A stretch of DNA of 10,897 nt. It comes from Methanobrevibacter sp. GTDB lineage: Archaea; Methanobacteriota; Methanobacteria; Methanobacteriales; Methanobacteriaceae. Each line of letters opens with the position of its first letter. Positions within the stretch are counted from its first letter, which is position 1. A model generated the notes under the pieces. It made no database searches, had not been told where the DNA came from, and saw only the letters and a program-made list of their open reading frames with translations. The stretch covers positions 1-10,897 of the forward strand of contig WRMT01000084.1 of assembly GCA_009777005.1 (NCBI GenBank), in the 5' to 3' direction. A program made the position numbers and the translations under genes. Below are positions 1-6,226 of this stretch, piece by piece.

Positions 1-241
1 TTATTATTAATTTAAATAAAAAAATATCTTTTAAATTAAAAATTTATTAAGATAATATTTTTAAAGAAAAATATAGGAAATAGTATTTTAAATTGTCCCT
101 ATGGTTTTAATAATTTATATTAATTAGTTCCCATATTAACAATTAAAAAAATGAATATTCCCTTTTTTTTATTACTAAAGATAAATATCAAAATATTTTA
201 TATATAATATTAACTATTCATTTTTTCAATACATGTATAGC

Positions 242-275
<34 letters not shown>

Positions 276-476
276 CATGTAAATGGTTGAACAGGGATTC
301 TTAAAATAAAATAAAAGAAAAAGAGAGTATGAAAAACCATCAATCTAATGTAATTGAGGATAAAAAAAGTCCATGGGAAATCATCCAAAAATATGCAAAT
401 TCATAAATGTAATGTTATATATAAATATATAAGAAAAAAAGAATGTATTTATATAGTTGGAGGACATAATAATTTC

Positions 477-743
477 ATGAAAGTTGATAATACTAAATCA
501 ACAAAAATCGGAAACTATGATGTATATGAGAGAGAAAGTATTAGGGGATGGTCAATAACAATAACTCCTATAGGAATAAGAATAGATGACTTCCATGGTT
601 ATCCACATATACATTTCTCATTAAAAGGAAAAAAACATAAAATAAATGTTGAAAAATTTGAAGAAGCTATTTACATAGTGTTCCTGCACATTAGCAAAAA
701 CAAAAAGATAAATCTCAAGAAATTATTTGAGGAATTATTATGA
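477..743 (+). CDS. Putative TumE-like toxin of a toxin-antitoxin pair
   Basis: Small basic protein of 88 residues from the ATG at 477, which has a GGAGG 13 bases upstream. The open frame reaches back to a TTG at 354, but that extension has no ribosome site and is lysine-rich with unusual composition, so 477 is my preferred start. Several short alternating hydrophobic stretches around residues 13-35 suggest beta strands. They are followed by DDFHGYPHIHF (residues 37-47), then a helical C-terminus. An 'HG-PH-H' motif followed by a helix is loosely reminiscent of TumE (DUF6516) toxins. The stronger argument is the neighbour: the stop codon overlaps the start of a winged-helix gene of the kind paired with TumE in archaea. 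Family assignment is inferred; the catalytic role of the histidines is unknown. A 25-codon reading frame at 329-406 overlaps its upstream region in another frame. Confidence 0.55.
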   Translation: MKVDNTKSTKIGNYDVYERESIRGWSITITPIGIRIDDFHGYPHIHFSLKGKKHKINVEKFEEAIYIVFLHISKNKKINLKKLFEELL

Positions 744-1168
744 TAGCTATTAGAATGATTAAAAAAACAAATGGAAAAGCAATTGTTGAAGAATATGAAA
801 AAACATATGCATCAATAGAGAATCTAGAGAAAATTCTTAAAATAAATCCAGATGATGCTAAAGCTTATTATGATTTAAAAGATTGGAAATATTTTAAAAA
901 ACACCCTGATGAAGAAGTAAACGATGGAAAAACAATATTTCGAGATCATTCTTCAATCAGCACATTAGAATTAGAATTAATGAACTTCATTAAACATGAT
1001 AACCCTAAATCTATTAAAGAATTAGCTGAGCTAATACATAAAGATGTTACGACTATTCAACGAAAAATCAATAATTTAGAAAAAGAAGGCTTAATCTCTT
1101 TAAAAGAAGGAAAGAAAAACAGTAAAATCCCTATACTAAATTATGACAAAATTGAAATAGCTATATAA
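740..1168 (+). CDS. Winged-helix DNA-binding protein, HVO_A0114/TumA-like antitoxin
   Basis: Protein of 142 residues. The ATG overlaps the preceding stop as ATGA, with GAGG seven bases upstream (729-732), so the pair is translationally coupled. Residues 1-70 are a charged N-terminal region with aromatic YYDLKDWKYF. Residues 74-141 form a winged helix-turn-helix: 'LELMNFIKHDNPKSIKELAE' is helices 1-2, 'DVTTIQRKINNLEKEGLI' is the recognition helix and turn, and the C-terminal 'IPILNYDKIEIAI' is the wing and end strand. The pattern 'nPxSIkELAe...DvxtiqrkinnLEkeGLI...YdkIeI' matches the archaeal HVO_A0114 family, known as the antitoxin partner of TumE toxins. It probably neutralises the upstream protein and represses the operon. 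Toxin first and antitoxin second is opposite to many TA systems. Not tested experimentally. Confidence 0.72.
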   Translation: MIAIRMIKKTNGKAIVEEYEKTYASIENLEKILKINPDDAKAYYDLKDWKYFKKHPDEEVNDGKTIFRDHSSISTLELELMNFIKHDNPKSIKELAELIHKDVTTIQRKINNLEKEGLISLKEGKKNSKIPILNYDKIEIAI

Positions 1169-1190
1169 TCTACAGTCATGAAATAAAATT

Positions 1191-1201
1191 AGCTTTTTTT
1201 T
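1191..1201 (+). terminator. Oligo-T terminator after the TA operon
   Basis: A run of eight T residues (1194-1201) begins 25 bases after the 740-1168 gene. Archaeal RNA polymerase can terminate at U-runs without a strong hairpin. A weak AGCTA/TAGCT pairing with sequence overlapping the gene end is possible but not convincing. Confidence 0.45.
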
Positions 1202-1417
1202 AGAGATTATTTCTTAAATTCAAAAGGAAAAATTTCTTAAAATTCATTATTCCTACTTAATATTACATTAAACAAGATATTATTATTTTTAAATCATCTT
1301 TTTACTTATTATTTTATCTATTTGGCTATAAAATATGATTTTAAAATTAGTTTCAGAAAAAAAGTTATAGTCCTTGAAGAAAAGTTTGTATTAAATTATT
1401 TATAAAAAATTAATTAA

Positions 1418-1729
1418 TTTTCTAAAAATCTCTTTTATAGTGGATTGCAAAATTAATTTAATTTTGTTTAATAAATTATTGGAATCTTAAAAATTTATAA
1501 TTTTATTTAAATAAATTTATTTAATAAAGTAATGATTAATACAATTTATTTTTATAAAAAATATTATTAAAAATATAAACATTAAAATTAAATAGATTAT
1601 AAGAAATTATAGCATGTTTCAACGTTTTTACATATTTTTAAAAGACCAATATTTTCCAAAAAATTTGTTCAAAATTTGGATTTTCACGAAAATAAATTTA
1701 CAAACCACTATAAAATTATTTTTAGAAAA
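1418..1729. mobile_element. MITE-like element or IS remnant with ~36-bp inverted ends
   Basis: Two long inverted repeats face each other at 1418-1453 and 1695-1729. Read outside-in, both begin TTTTCTAAAAAT, then after a short variable patch both have TTTTATAGTGG, then WTTGYAAAWTT. They differ by one indel and a few substitutions. The ~240 bases between them contain no open reading frame of note. The structure suits a non-autonomous miniature transposable element or a decayed insertion sequence. I found no clear target duplication outside the repeats, so the exact ends are uncertain. The TIR does not match the IS at 4956-6762, so any mobilising transposase would have to be elsewhere. Outside this element, 1202-1417 and 1730-1826 hold no gene that I can see. 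Confidence 0.6.
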
Positions 1730-1760
1730 CACAATAATATTTTTGAATATTTATCCCTCT

Positions 1761-1778
1761 ATTGTTTGTTGAAACAAT
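1761..1778. other. Short perfect hairpin downstream of the aldehyde dehydrogenase
   Basis: ATTGTTT, four-base loop, AAACAAT: a perfect 7-bp stem about 50 bases beyond the stop of the minus-strand aldehyde dehydrogenase. It has no U-tract after it on the minus strand, so it is not a classical terminator. A T6 run immediately after the stop codon (minus strand, about 1821-1826) and a 7-bp TTATTAA/TTAATAA stem are other termination candidates. Confidence 0.3.
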
Positions 1779-1826
1779 AAATATTGGTTGTTAATTGAAT
1801 TTTTATTAACATAAATTAATAAAAAA

Positions 1827-3239
1827 TCATCTTAAATTCATTCCAATTAGTTTTGTTCTTGTCATGTCTTCTACTGCATATTTTACTCCTTCTTTTCCAA
1901 TTCCACTTAATTTAAATCCTCCAAAAGGCATATTATCTGTCCTAAAAGTAGATTGTTTATTGATAAAAACTGATCCTGCTTCTATTTCATTTGCACATTT
2001 TAATGCATCCCTAATATTTTCTGTAAAGATTCCTGCTTGAAGACCATAATCAGAATGATTAACTATTGAAATAGCTTCTTTTACTCCATCAACACGAATG
2101 ATTGGAGAAACCGGTCCAAATGTTTCATTTTTAACAATAGCCATACTTTCTCTTACATTATCTAATATAGTTGGTTCAAAAAAGTTTCCATCCCTATTTC
2201 CACCAGATAAAAGTTTAGTTCCTTCTTTAAAAGACTCTACAACCGATTGTTCCACATTTTTAGCTGCATTTTCATCGATTAAAGGACCAATATCAGTTTT
2301 AAGATCCATTGGATCTCCCATTTTTAAATTTTCAGTTTTTTCAATGAATAATTCAATAAAATCATTAGCTATTGAATTATCTAAAATAATCCTTTTAACA
2401 GCCATGCAAACTTGACCCGAATAAAGATATGAACCTAATACTGCAGCATCAACAGCTTTTTCAATGTTTGCATCCTTTAAAATAAGTAAAGGATCATTGC
2501 CTCCAAGTTCTAAAGTAATCTTTTTCATTCCAGCTCTGCTAGAAATAAATAATCCAGTAGCTACACTACCTGTAAAAGAAACTTTATTAATATCCTCATT
2601 AACAACTAATTCATCACCAATTTCCCCACCATAACCAGTAACAGTATTTATTACTCCTTCTGGAAATTCATCATTTATAATTTCAGCTAATCTTAAAGCA
2701 GCTAATGGAGCTTGAAGAGATGGTTTTAAAACAACTGTATTTTTTGCAGCTATTGATGGTGCAATTTTGTGAATAGCTAAGTTAACTGGATAGTTAAAAG
2801 GAGTTATAGCGGCAACCACACCAAGAGGAATCTTTTGAGTAAATGCTAAAAATCCTTTCCCACCTAATCCAGCATCTAAAGGAACTGATTCTCCATAAAT
2901 TCTCTTTGCTTCCTCAGCTGCAAATTTTAATGTTTCAACAGACCTTGCCATTTCACCTAATGAGTCTTTAATAGGTTTTCCAGTTTCTTGAGTGATTAAT
3001 TTAGCTAATGATTTTTGTTCTTTTTTTAAATTCTCCTGAGCATTATACAACTTTTCAGAAATTTTTCGAGCAGACATATCTTTTAATGATCTTTTAGCGT
3101 TACAAGCTGATTCAATAGCTTTTTTAACATCACCTCTATCACCTATAGGAACACTATCAACAATTTCTTGATTATAAGGATTTATAACATTGAAAATTTC
3201 TTTTTTTTCTTCAAATTTTCCATTAATTAACATTTTCAT
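1827..3239 (-). CDS. NAD(P)-dependent aldehyde dehydrogenase (lactaldehyde dehydrogenase family)
   Basis: Complete 470-residue aldehyde dehydrogenase superfamily protein, normal length for the family, oxidising an aldehyde to the acid with NAD(P)+ in the cytoplasm. Visible motifs in order are the cofactor and substrate segment TPFNYP (146-151), LKPS (171-174), FTGSVATG (222-229), LELGGN with the general-base Glu244, GQVC with nucleophile Cys278, ETFGP (372-376) and PFGGFKLSGIG (438-448). The overall sequence, notably the GQVC and DNMPFGGxKxSGxGxEGVKYA segments, resembles methanogen lactaldehyde dehydrogenase (MJ1411 type), a protein linked to making the lactyl side chain of coenzyme F420. That link is family knowledge, and the substrate here is inferred. 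The start ATG has GAGGT six bases upstream. It stands alone as a single-gene unit; a TATA-like sequence lies ~105 bases upstream. It appears intact and unrelated to the mobile DNA beside it. Confidence 0.9.
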   Translation of the reverse strand: MKMLINGKFEEKKEIFNVINPYNQEIVDSVPIGDRGDVKKAIESACNAKRSLKDMSARKISEKLYNAQENLKKEQKSLAKLITQETGKPIKDSLGEMARSVETLKFAAEEAKRIYGESVPLDAGLGGKGFLAFTQKIPLGVVAAITPFNYPVNLAIHKIAPSIAAKNTVVLKPSLQAPLAALRLAEIINDEFPEGVINTVTGYGGEIGDELVVNEDINKVSFTGSVATGLFISSRAGMKKITLELGGNDPLLILKDANIEKAVDAAVLGSYLYSGQVCMAVKRIILDNSIANDFIELFIEKTENLKMGDPMDLKTDIGPLIDENAAKNVEQSVVESFKEGTKLLSGGNRDGNFFEPTILDNVRESMAIVKNETFGPVSPIIRVDGVKEAISIVNHSDYGLQAGIFTENIRDALKCANEIEAGSVFINKQSTFRTDNMPFGGFKLSGIGKEGVKYAVEDMTRTKLIGMNLR

Positions 3240-3340
3240 TTGAAAACCTCAATATTTAAAAGTATAAGCTACAATTTAACCTTTTAAACCATAATTTTTA
3301 AAAAGGATAATAAAAATTAATATTAGATAGCTATTTAAAA

Positions 3341-3349
3341 ATTTATATG
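3341..3349 (-). promoter_or_regulatory. Possible TATA box for the aldehyde dehydrogenase
   Basis: On the minus strand the sequence reads ACATATAAAT, about 105 bases before the start codon. It would give a leader of roughly 75-80 bases. The surroundings are so A+T-rich that other boxes closer to the gene cannot be excluded. Confidence 0.22.
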
Positions 3350-3376
3350 TTTATTATAATTTTATTTATTTTTACT

Positions 3377-3478
3377 TCATAATAAATGATGATAAAATCC
3401 ATATTTCAACCTTTCATTATATAGATTAGTTCCTTCAACATTATTTTCTTCAAGAATTTTTATTCTTTTACTGAACAA
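3377..3478 (-). pseudogene. Short coding-like remnant, 33 codons
   Basis: An open stretch beginning at a TTG has protein-like composition: it contains KRIKILEENNVEGTNLYNER and ends YGFYHHLL before TGA. It sits just beyond the repeated segment at 3511-3795, on the same strand as the toxin array. There is no ribosome site and no intact upstream frame, so it is probably the 3' end of a lost gene, possibly another cassette member. I do not recognise the family. The remainder of 3240-3510 holds nothing else I can support. Confidence 0.3.
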
Positions 3479-3557
3479 TTACAGATATTATTTATAATAA
3501 GATTCCTAGGTTGGTAAATATGAAGTTAAAAATAAAAGACTGCAAAATCCCAAGTCA

Positions 3558-3590
3558 GAGTAGCTATCCTGCTGGTAAAACAGCCTACTC
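3558..3590. other. Palindromic segment in repeat copy A (possible IS605 right-end hairpin)
   Basis: GAGTAG ... CTACTC encloses GCTG-gtaaaa-CAGC, giving a 6-bp outer and 4-bp inner stem with a 7-base bulge. The copy at 7761-7793 keeps the primary sequence but loses several pairs without compensation. The structure is therefore either ancestral and decaying or recognised as sequence. Subterminal palindromes of this kind are typical of IS200/IS605 ends and of the RNA made from them. Confidence 0.4.
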
Positions 3591-3690
3591 AAGTCAGGGG
3601 AAAATCTTTTCTTAGAGGATTAACATTACTTCCACACGAATTAGAATAGTCTCTCATAAAAGCTTTCGCTAATATAAGATTAAAAAAAAT
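3589..3690 (-). pseudogene. Possible IS605-type tnpB 3'-end remnant, copy A
   Basis: The minus strand reads ...NLILAKAFMRDYSNSCGSNV then NPLRKDFPLT and a stop. An 'N-x-CG-x-x-V-x-P' run just before the stop resembles the C-terminal tail of many TnpB proteins of IS200/IS605 elements. Past the stop the strand continues into a palindromic segment, as at an IS605 right end. No upstream TnpB domain (RuvC motifs, zinc ribbon) is present, so only the last ~30 codons would remain. The assignment rests on a short tail and is tentative. Confidence 0.35.
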
Positions 3691-3730
3691 ATGTTAAAAA
3701 AATTAGTATATGATTAAGAATTTTTGGATT

Positions 3731-3766
3731 AAAAAAGCCAACAAACCCCTTTGAGTTCATTGGCTT
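3731..3766 (-). terminator. Hairpin terminator after the copy-A immunity gene
   Basis: On the minus strand AAGCCAATGAACTC, loop AAAG, GGGTTTGTTGGCTT forms a 14-bp stem including three G-U pairs, followed directly by a T-run. It lies ~40 bases after the stop at 3806. The equivalent hairpin in copy B keeps its stem despite changed bases, which supports a selected structure. Confidence 0.8.
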
Positions 3767-3805
3767 AAAAGTTAGTGAAATTAAAACTAAAATATAATAA
3801 AATTA

Positions 3806-4213
3806 TCAAAACTCTTCATCTTCAGAACCTTCATCCATAAAATGAAGGAGAGGATTAATTCCCGCATCATCTAACTTTTCAGCAATATCCAGATGATTCT
3901 TTCTAAATTCTATATAAGCAATTCTAAGATATGAATTTTTAATTTTTTCTTCTAAAGTAATAATGCTGATTTTTCCTGATAAAAAATCATTTATCAATTT
4001 TTCAATTAGGAGATATAATGCTTCTCTATGAAGTATAGAAGATTCATCACCATCTAACGGTTCAACATCTTTATTTAGTTCAGCATTGAGTTTTTCAATT
4101 TCAATTTCTGTAAGATTCATTTCATGGAGCAAATCATTCATATTGTGATAAGAAATTTCTCCAGAATCGTGTTCATTAATTATATTCAATGCTTGTTTAA
4201 CTTTAGTCATCAT
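3806..4213 (-). CDS. Small acidic protein, candidate immunity protein (copy A)
   Basis: Protein of 135 residues, acidic and predicted mostly helical, with no signal peptide, membrane segment or recognisable enzyme motif. It begins MMTKVKQALNIINEHDSGEI and ends with the very acidic MDEGSEDEEF. It starts six bases after the stop of the JAB-like toxin frame; the junction TGA-TTTTTT-ATG matches the copy-B junction TGA-TTTTTC-ATG. A small acidic gene immediately 3' of a putative toxin is the classic position for an immunity gene in polymorphic toxin systems, hence the call. Either of the two adjacent ATG codons could start it. No Shine-Dalgarno is visible; the copy-B equivalent overlaps the toxin stop as AGAGGTGA, and here the same site reads AAGACCTTGA. 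Translation may have depended on coupling to the toxin. A hairpin terminator follows. The family is not recognised. Confidence 0.7.
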   Translation of the reverse strand: MMTKVKQALNIINEHDSGEISYHNMNDLLHEMNLTEIEIEKLNAELNKDVEPLDGDESSILHREALYLLIEKLINDFLSGKISIITLEEKIKNSYLRIAYIEFRKNHLDIAEKLDDAGINPLLHFMDEGSEDEEF

Positions 4214-4219
4214 AAAAAA

Positions 4220-4960
4220 TCAAGGTCTTGTAATTTTATATATATTAATATATTTATCCTCATTAAAAAGTTTTGTTATATCTTCTTCAATTTGTTTATC
4301 ATATTTATTGAATAAACTATCATTAGGCTCTGAAATCCCCGACTTTATCCTTTCTATGTATATCTTTCCCTCTTTATATATTTCTTTAATTTTATCTTTT
4401 AAAATTCTTTTATGACTACTAGGAATATTTTTCATTCTCTCTAAAATAAAAGTAGAATCAGGAGATGTAGCACTAAAATATTTGATGAAATCCTTTTTAA
4501 TCATCATTTGAATGTTTGCATCTGAAAATAATGCTTTACCACTCGGATGATTATGTATTATAGCTAAATGTTCTTCTTTAGTATAATCCCAACGAATACT
4601 TCTTCCAGCAGAATAAAAATCTCTTTTTGATGGATCTATCTTGTTCAATTGATATTTACTTGGTTTAACATATTCATTCCAAATAGGTTCAACACTATTT
4701 TTAACTCTTTTTTTAGAAGTTAAATCTCGGAATCTTATTTTTTCACCAGTTTTATAATTATAATACCTCAAATATTCTTTATTTGCATCAAATTTTTGTT
4801 TTGTAAATTTTTCCCATTCATCAACAGTTTTTTTACTAAATTTTTTAGGATATTGTTCATAATGAGTAACTTTAAATTTTTTATTTAATTCTTTTTTAGC
4901 TATTTTCTTTAATTCATTTTCTATCTCAACACTTCTACTATCAAATAATTTGCTCGGCAT
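4220..4960 (-). CDS. Severed MuF-linked toxin C-terminal domain with JAB/MPN-like motif (copy A)
   Basis: Frame of 246 codons whose first two (ATG CCG) come from the inverted end of the IS; the original protein begins at residue 3. The product is basic and lysine-rich. The key segment is LAIIHNHPSGKALFSDANIQ, with His136, His138, Ser146 and Asp147. H-x-H-P-x(6)-S is the metal-binding core of JAB/MPN (JAMM) domains, as in RadC and in polymorphic toxins of the Tox-JAB kind, although the usual final Asp position is Asn149 here. Upstream residues 15-60 are charged and helical. In the uninterrupted gene this was the C-terminal part of a MuF-domain protein whose N-terminal part now lies at 6763-7600. 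Function is inferred: a metallopeptidase-like toxin. With the vehicle domain removed and no ribosome site, expression is doubtful. Confidence 0.65.
   Translation of the reverse strand: MPSKLFDSRSVEIENELKKIAKKELNKKFKVTHYEQYPKKFSKKTVDEWEKFTKQKFDANKEYLRYYNYKTGEKIRFRDLTSKKRVKNSVEPIWNEYVKPSKYQLNKIDPSKRDFYSAGRSIRWDYTKEEHLAIIHNHPSGKALFSDANIQMMIKKDFIKYFSATSPDSTFILERMKNIPSSHKRILKDKIKEIYKEGKIYIERIKSGISEPNDSLFNKYDKQIEEDITKLFNEDKYINIYKITRP
4949..4955. repeat. Target-site duplication, left copy (TTTGCTC)
   Basis: TTTGCTC directly abuts the left end of the IS and recurs at 6763-6769 abutting the right end. An eighth base (G) also matches if the left boundary is moved one base, so the duplication is 7 or 8 bp. 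Confidence 0.9.
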
Positions 4961-4988
4961 TGTCTAAAATGCTGCTGATATTTTTTTT
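4956..4988. repeat. IS left terminal inverted repeat
   Basis: Begins GGCATTGTCTAAAATGCTGC and continues through GATA and a T-run. It pairs with 6730-6762 on the opposite strand. On the minus strand this end supplies the ATG that now opens the severed toxin frame. Confidence 0.9.
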
Positions 4989-5284
4989 TATTATCTGTAA
5001 GTATTACTTTTTTCTATTTTTTTATTAATATTTTCTTTTTTTCATTGGAAATATTTGCTTGGGTGTTTTTAAAGGAAGATTTTTTTGTAATTTATTATGG
5101 GTGTGAATAGTGGTTTTTGTGGTTGATTTAAAAGAGTGTTGAGTGGTATAGTGTTGTTTTAGTTGTGGTTGTCTATTGTTTTTTTGGTAAGTTTTTTGAT
5201 AAAGTGTGGTTTTTCAGTAATCTGGGATTCATGAGATTAGTGTAGATATGGGTATGTGTATAGGGTTGTTTCAAGTGAAAAACG
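4989..5284 (+). other. IS leader with extreme G-over-C skew, no gene
   Basis: About 300 bases between the left inverted repeat and the transposase contain no supported reading frame. From about 5088 to 5280 the plus strand is rich in G and T with only a handful of C residues, for example gggtgtgaatagtgg. Neither flank shows this composition. It might be an unstructured untranslated leader or a region bound by transposase. Function unknown. Confidence 0.6.
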
Positions 5285-5294
5285 TTTTATAAAA
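5285..5294 (+). promoter_or_regulatory. TATA-like box for the transposase
   Basis: TTTTATAAAA preceded by the purine-rich GTGAAAAACG (BRE-like). With archaeal spacing of 25-27 bases the transcript would begin at about 5315, inside the 5' arm of the hairpin at 5309-5352, giving a leader of only about 12 bases. Confidence 0.45.
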
Positions 5295-5308
5295 AGTTAA
5301 ATAGTAAA

Positions 5309-5352
5309 AGAGAGGATTTATATTATATGATAGCTTTAAACAAATCCTCTCT
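5309..5352 (+). promoter_or_regulatory. Hairpin sequestering the transposase ribosome site and start codon
   Basis: AGAGAGGATTT (5309-5319) pairs perfectly with AAATCCTCTCT (5342-5352), 11 bp, with a 22-base loop carrying the ATG at 5327. The only Shine-Dalgarno candidate, GAGAGG (5310-5315), is inside the stem. An RNA starting far upstream would fold this hairpin and block translation. An RNA starting at the predicted native site near 5315 would lack part of the 5' arm and be translatable. Known IS elements such as IS10 and IS200 use the same logic against read-through; its use here is inferred. Confidence 0.75.
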
Positions 5353-6226
5353 ATTAATTGATTATGATGATTTACCATTTAAATTTTTCTTTGATAGTGA
5401 AACTAATACAGTATATTTAAACGAAGATACAACTCCAGATTTAGTTATTTTGGTAGATTATCACATGAAAAAGAAATGTAAAGTAGTTTATCTTAAATCC
5501 CTTGAGAAATGTCCTATTTGTGATTCAGATTTAAATAAAAACGGCACTAATAAGTTTTTATTAAATAAAGATAGGATAATTAGAAAACAAAAGTATGTTT
5601 GCAAAAACAAAAAATGCAATAAGCATAGTCAAGCCTGCTTAAAAAAGTTCATTGACAAACATTGTAACTATACAAAGGATATAAGAGAATCTGGTTTAAA
5701 TATTAGCTTAATAGGCTATTTATCTTATGAAAAAATGTCAGATCTCATTGAATTTATTACAGGTACTAAAATACCTAGATCAACTTTGCATTATCATGTA
5801 AAAGGGTTATCTGGGGAATATTTGGATAAAAAGGAAAAAGAAATAGCAATGATGATGGAAAAATTAGGAATAGAACCACAAGGAGTTTACCATTATGATG
5901 AGCAAGTATTATGGGTCAATACTGATATAAAACTACGAATGACCATAATAGATGCAGAAAACAACATGGTAATCAATGATGAAGTGGTAGATGGAGAAAA
6001 TTTCAATAAATACACCATAAAAAAATTTTTAAATGACTCATTAAAAGGTTTGAAAATAGAAGCTATTATTACTGATGGACATCGAGCTTATCCTTCTATT
6101 ATCGAAACATTGGGAGCTATACATCAAAAATGTGTATTCCACAAAATGCAAACACTTATGAAACACGTTTACAAAACCATGAGAAAATTAAACAATAAAA
6201 TAACAAGATGTGAAAATGATATATGA
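5327..6226 (+). CDS. DDE transposase, N-terminal part (first frame)
   Basis: Frame of 299 residues holding most of a DDE transposase. Order: N-terminal region (1-60), a cysteine cluster CPIC (62-65) with C92 and C97 typical of a DNA-binding zinc finger, a helical region around 128-160 that could be a helix-turn-helix, then the RNase H-like core. The core carries Asp191 in VYHYDEQVLW and Asp250 in AIITDGHRAYP, followed by CVFHKMQ. The third catalytic acid is missing from this frame and lies in the next one. The frame ends at TGA 6224-6226 in ...GATATATGAG. Adding one AT unit there would give GAT ATA TAT GAG and fuse both frames into a ~466-residue protein, so a two-base slip in a short AT repeat is the simplest cause. 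Programmed shifting or re-initiation at GTG 6210 or ATG 6216 are alternatives. Confidence 0.85.
   Translation: MIALNKSSLLIDYDDLPFKFFFDSETNTVYLNEDTTPDLVILVDYHMKKKCKVVYLKSLEKCPICDSDLNKNGTNKFLLNKDRIIRKQKYVCKNKKCNKHSQACLKKFIDKHCNYTKDIRESGLNISLIGYLSYEKMSDLIEFITGTKIPRSTLHYHVKGLSGEYLDKKEKEIAMMMEKLGIEPQGVYHYDEQVLWVNTDIKLRMTIIDAENNMVINDEVVDGENFNKYTIKKFLNDSLKGLKIEAIITDGHRAYPSIIETLGAIHQKCVFHKMQTLMKHVYKTMRKLNNKITRCENDI

Larger units (their letters stand above)
3511..3795. repeat. Cassette-associated direct repeat, copy A
   Basis: About 285 bases closely match 7715-8000 in the same orientation, by eye near 85-90% identical with only short indels. The match starts at TTGGTA and runs to within ~15 bases of the stop codon of the small gene at 3806; copy B has the same relation to the gene at 8008. 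Each copy contains, on the minus strand, a hairpin terminator, a short frame resembling a TnpB C-terminus, and a palindromic segment. The best explanation is that the whole toxin-immunity module, including a transposon-end fragment, was duplicated. Confidence 0.88.

Noticed and set aside
329..406. 25-codon frame from ATG 329 as an independent gene
   Set aside because: Only a weak purine-rich stretch precedes it and it stops quickly; noted only as a possible remnant or leader.
2098..2415. Open frame of 105 codons on the plus strand inside the aldehyde dehydrogenase
   Set aside because: It is antisense to a fully conserved enzyme gene, has no ribosome site, and its composition is what the opposite strand of that gene would give.
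3511..3600. Plus-strand frame MKLKIKDCKIPSQSSYPAGK in repeat copy A
   Set aside because: The matching frame in copy B is shifted by single-base indels, so it is not conserved as protein.
4124..4315. Plus-strand frame of 63 codons
   Set aside because: Antisense to the toxin-immunity junction and extremely Phe/Ile-rich, as expected from the complement of A+T-rich genes.
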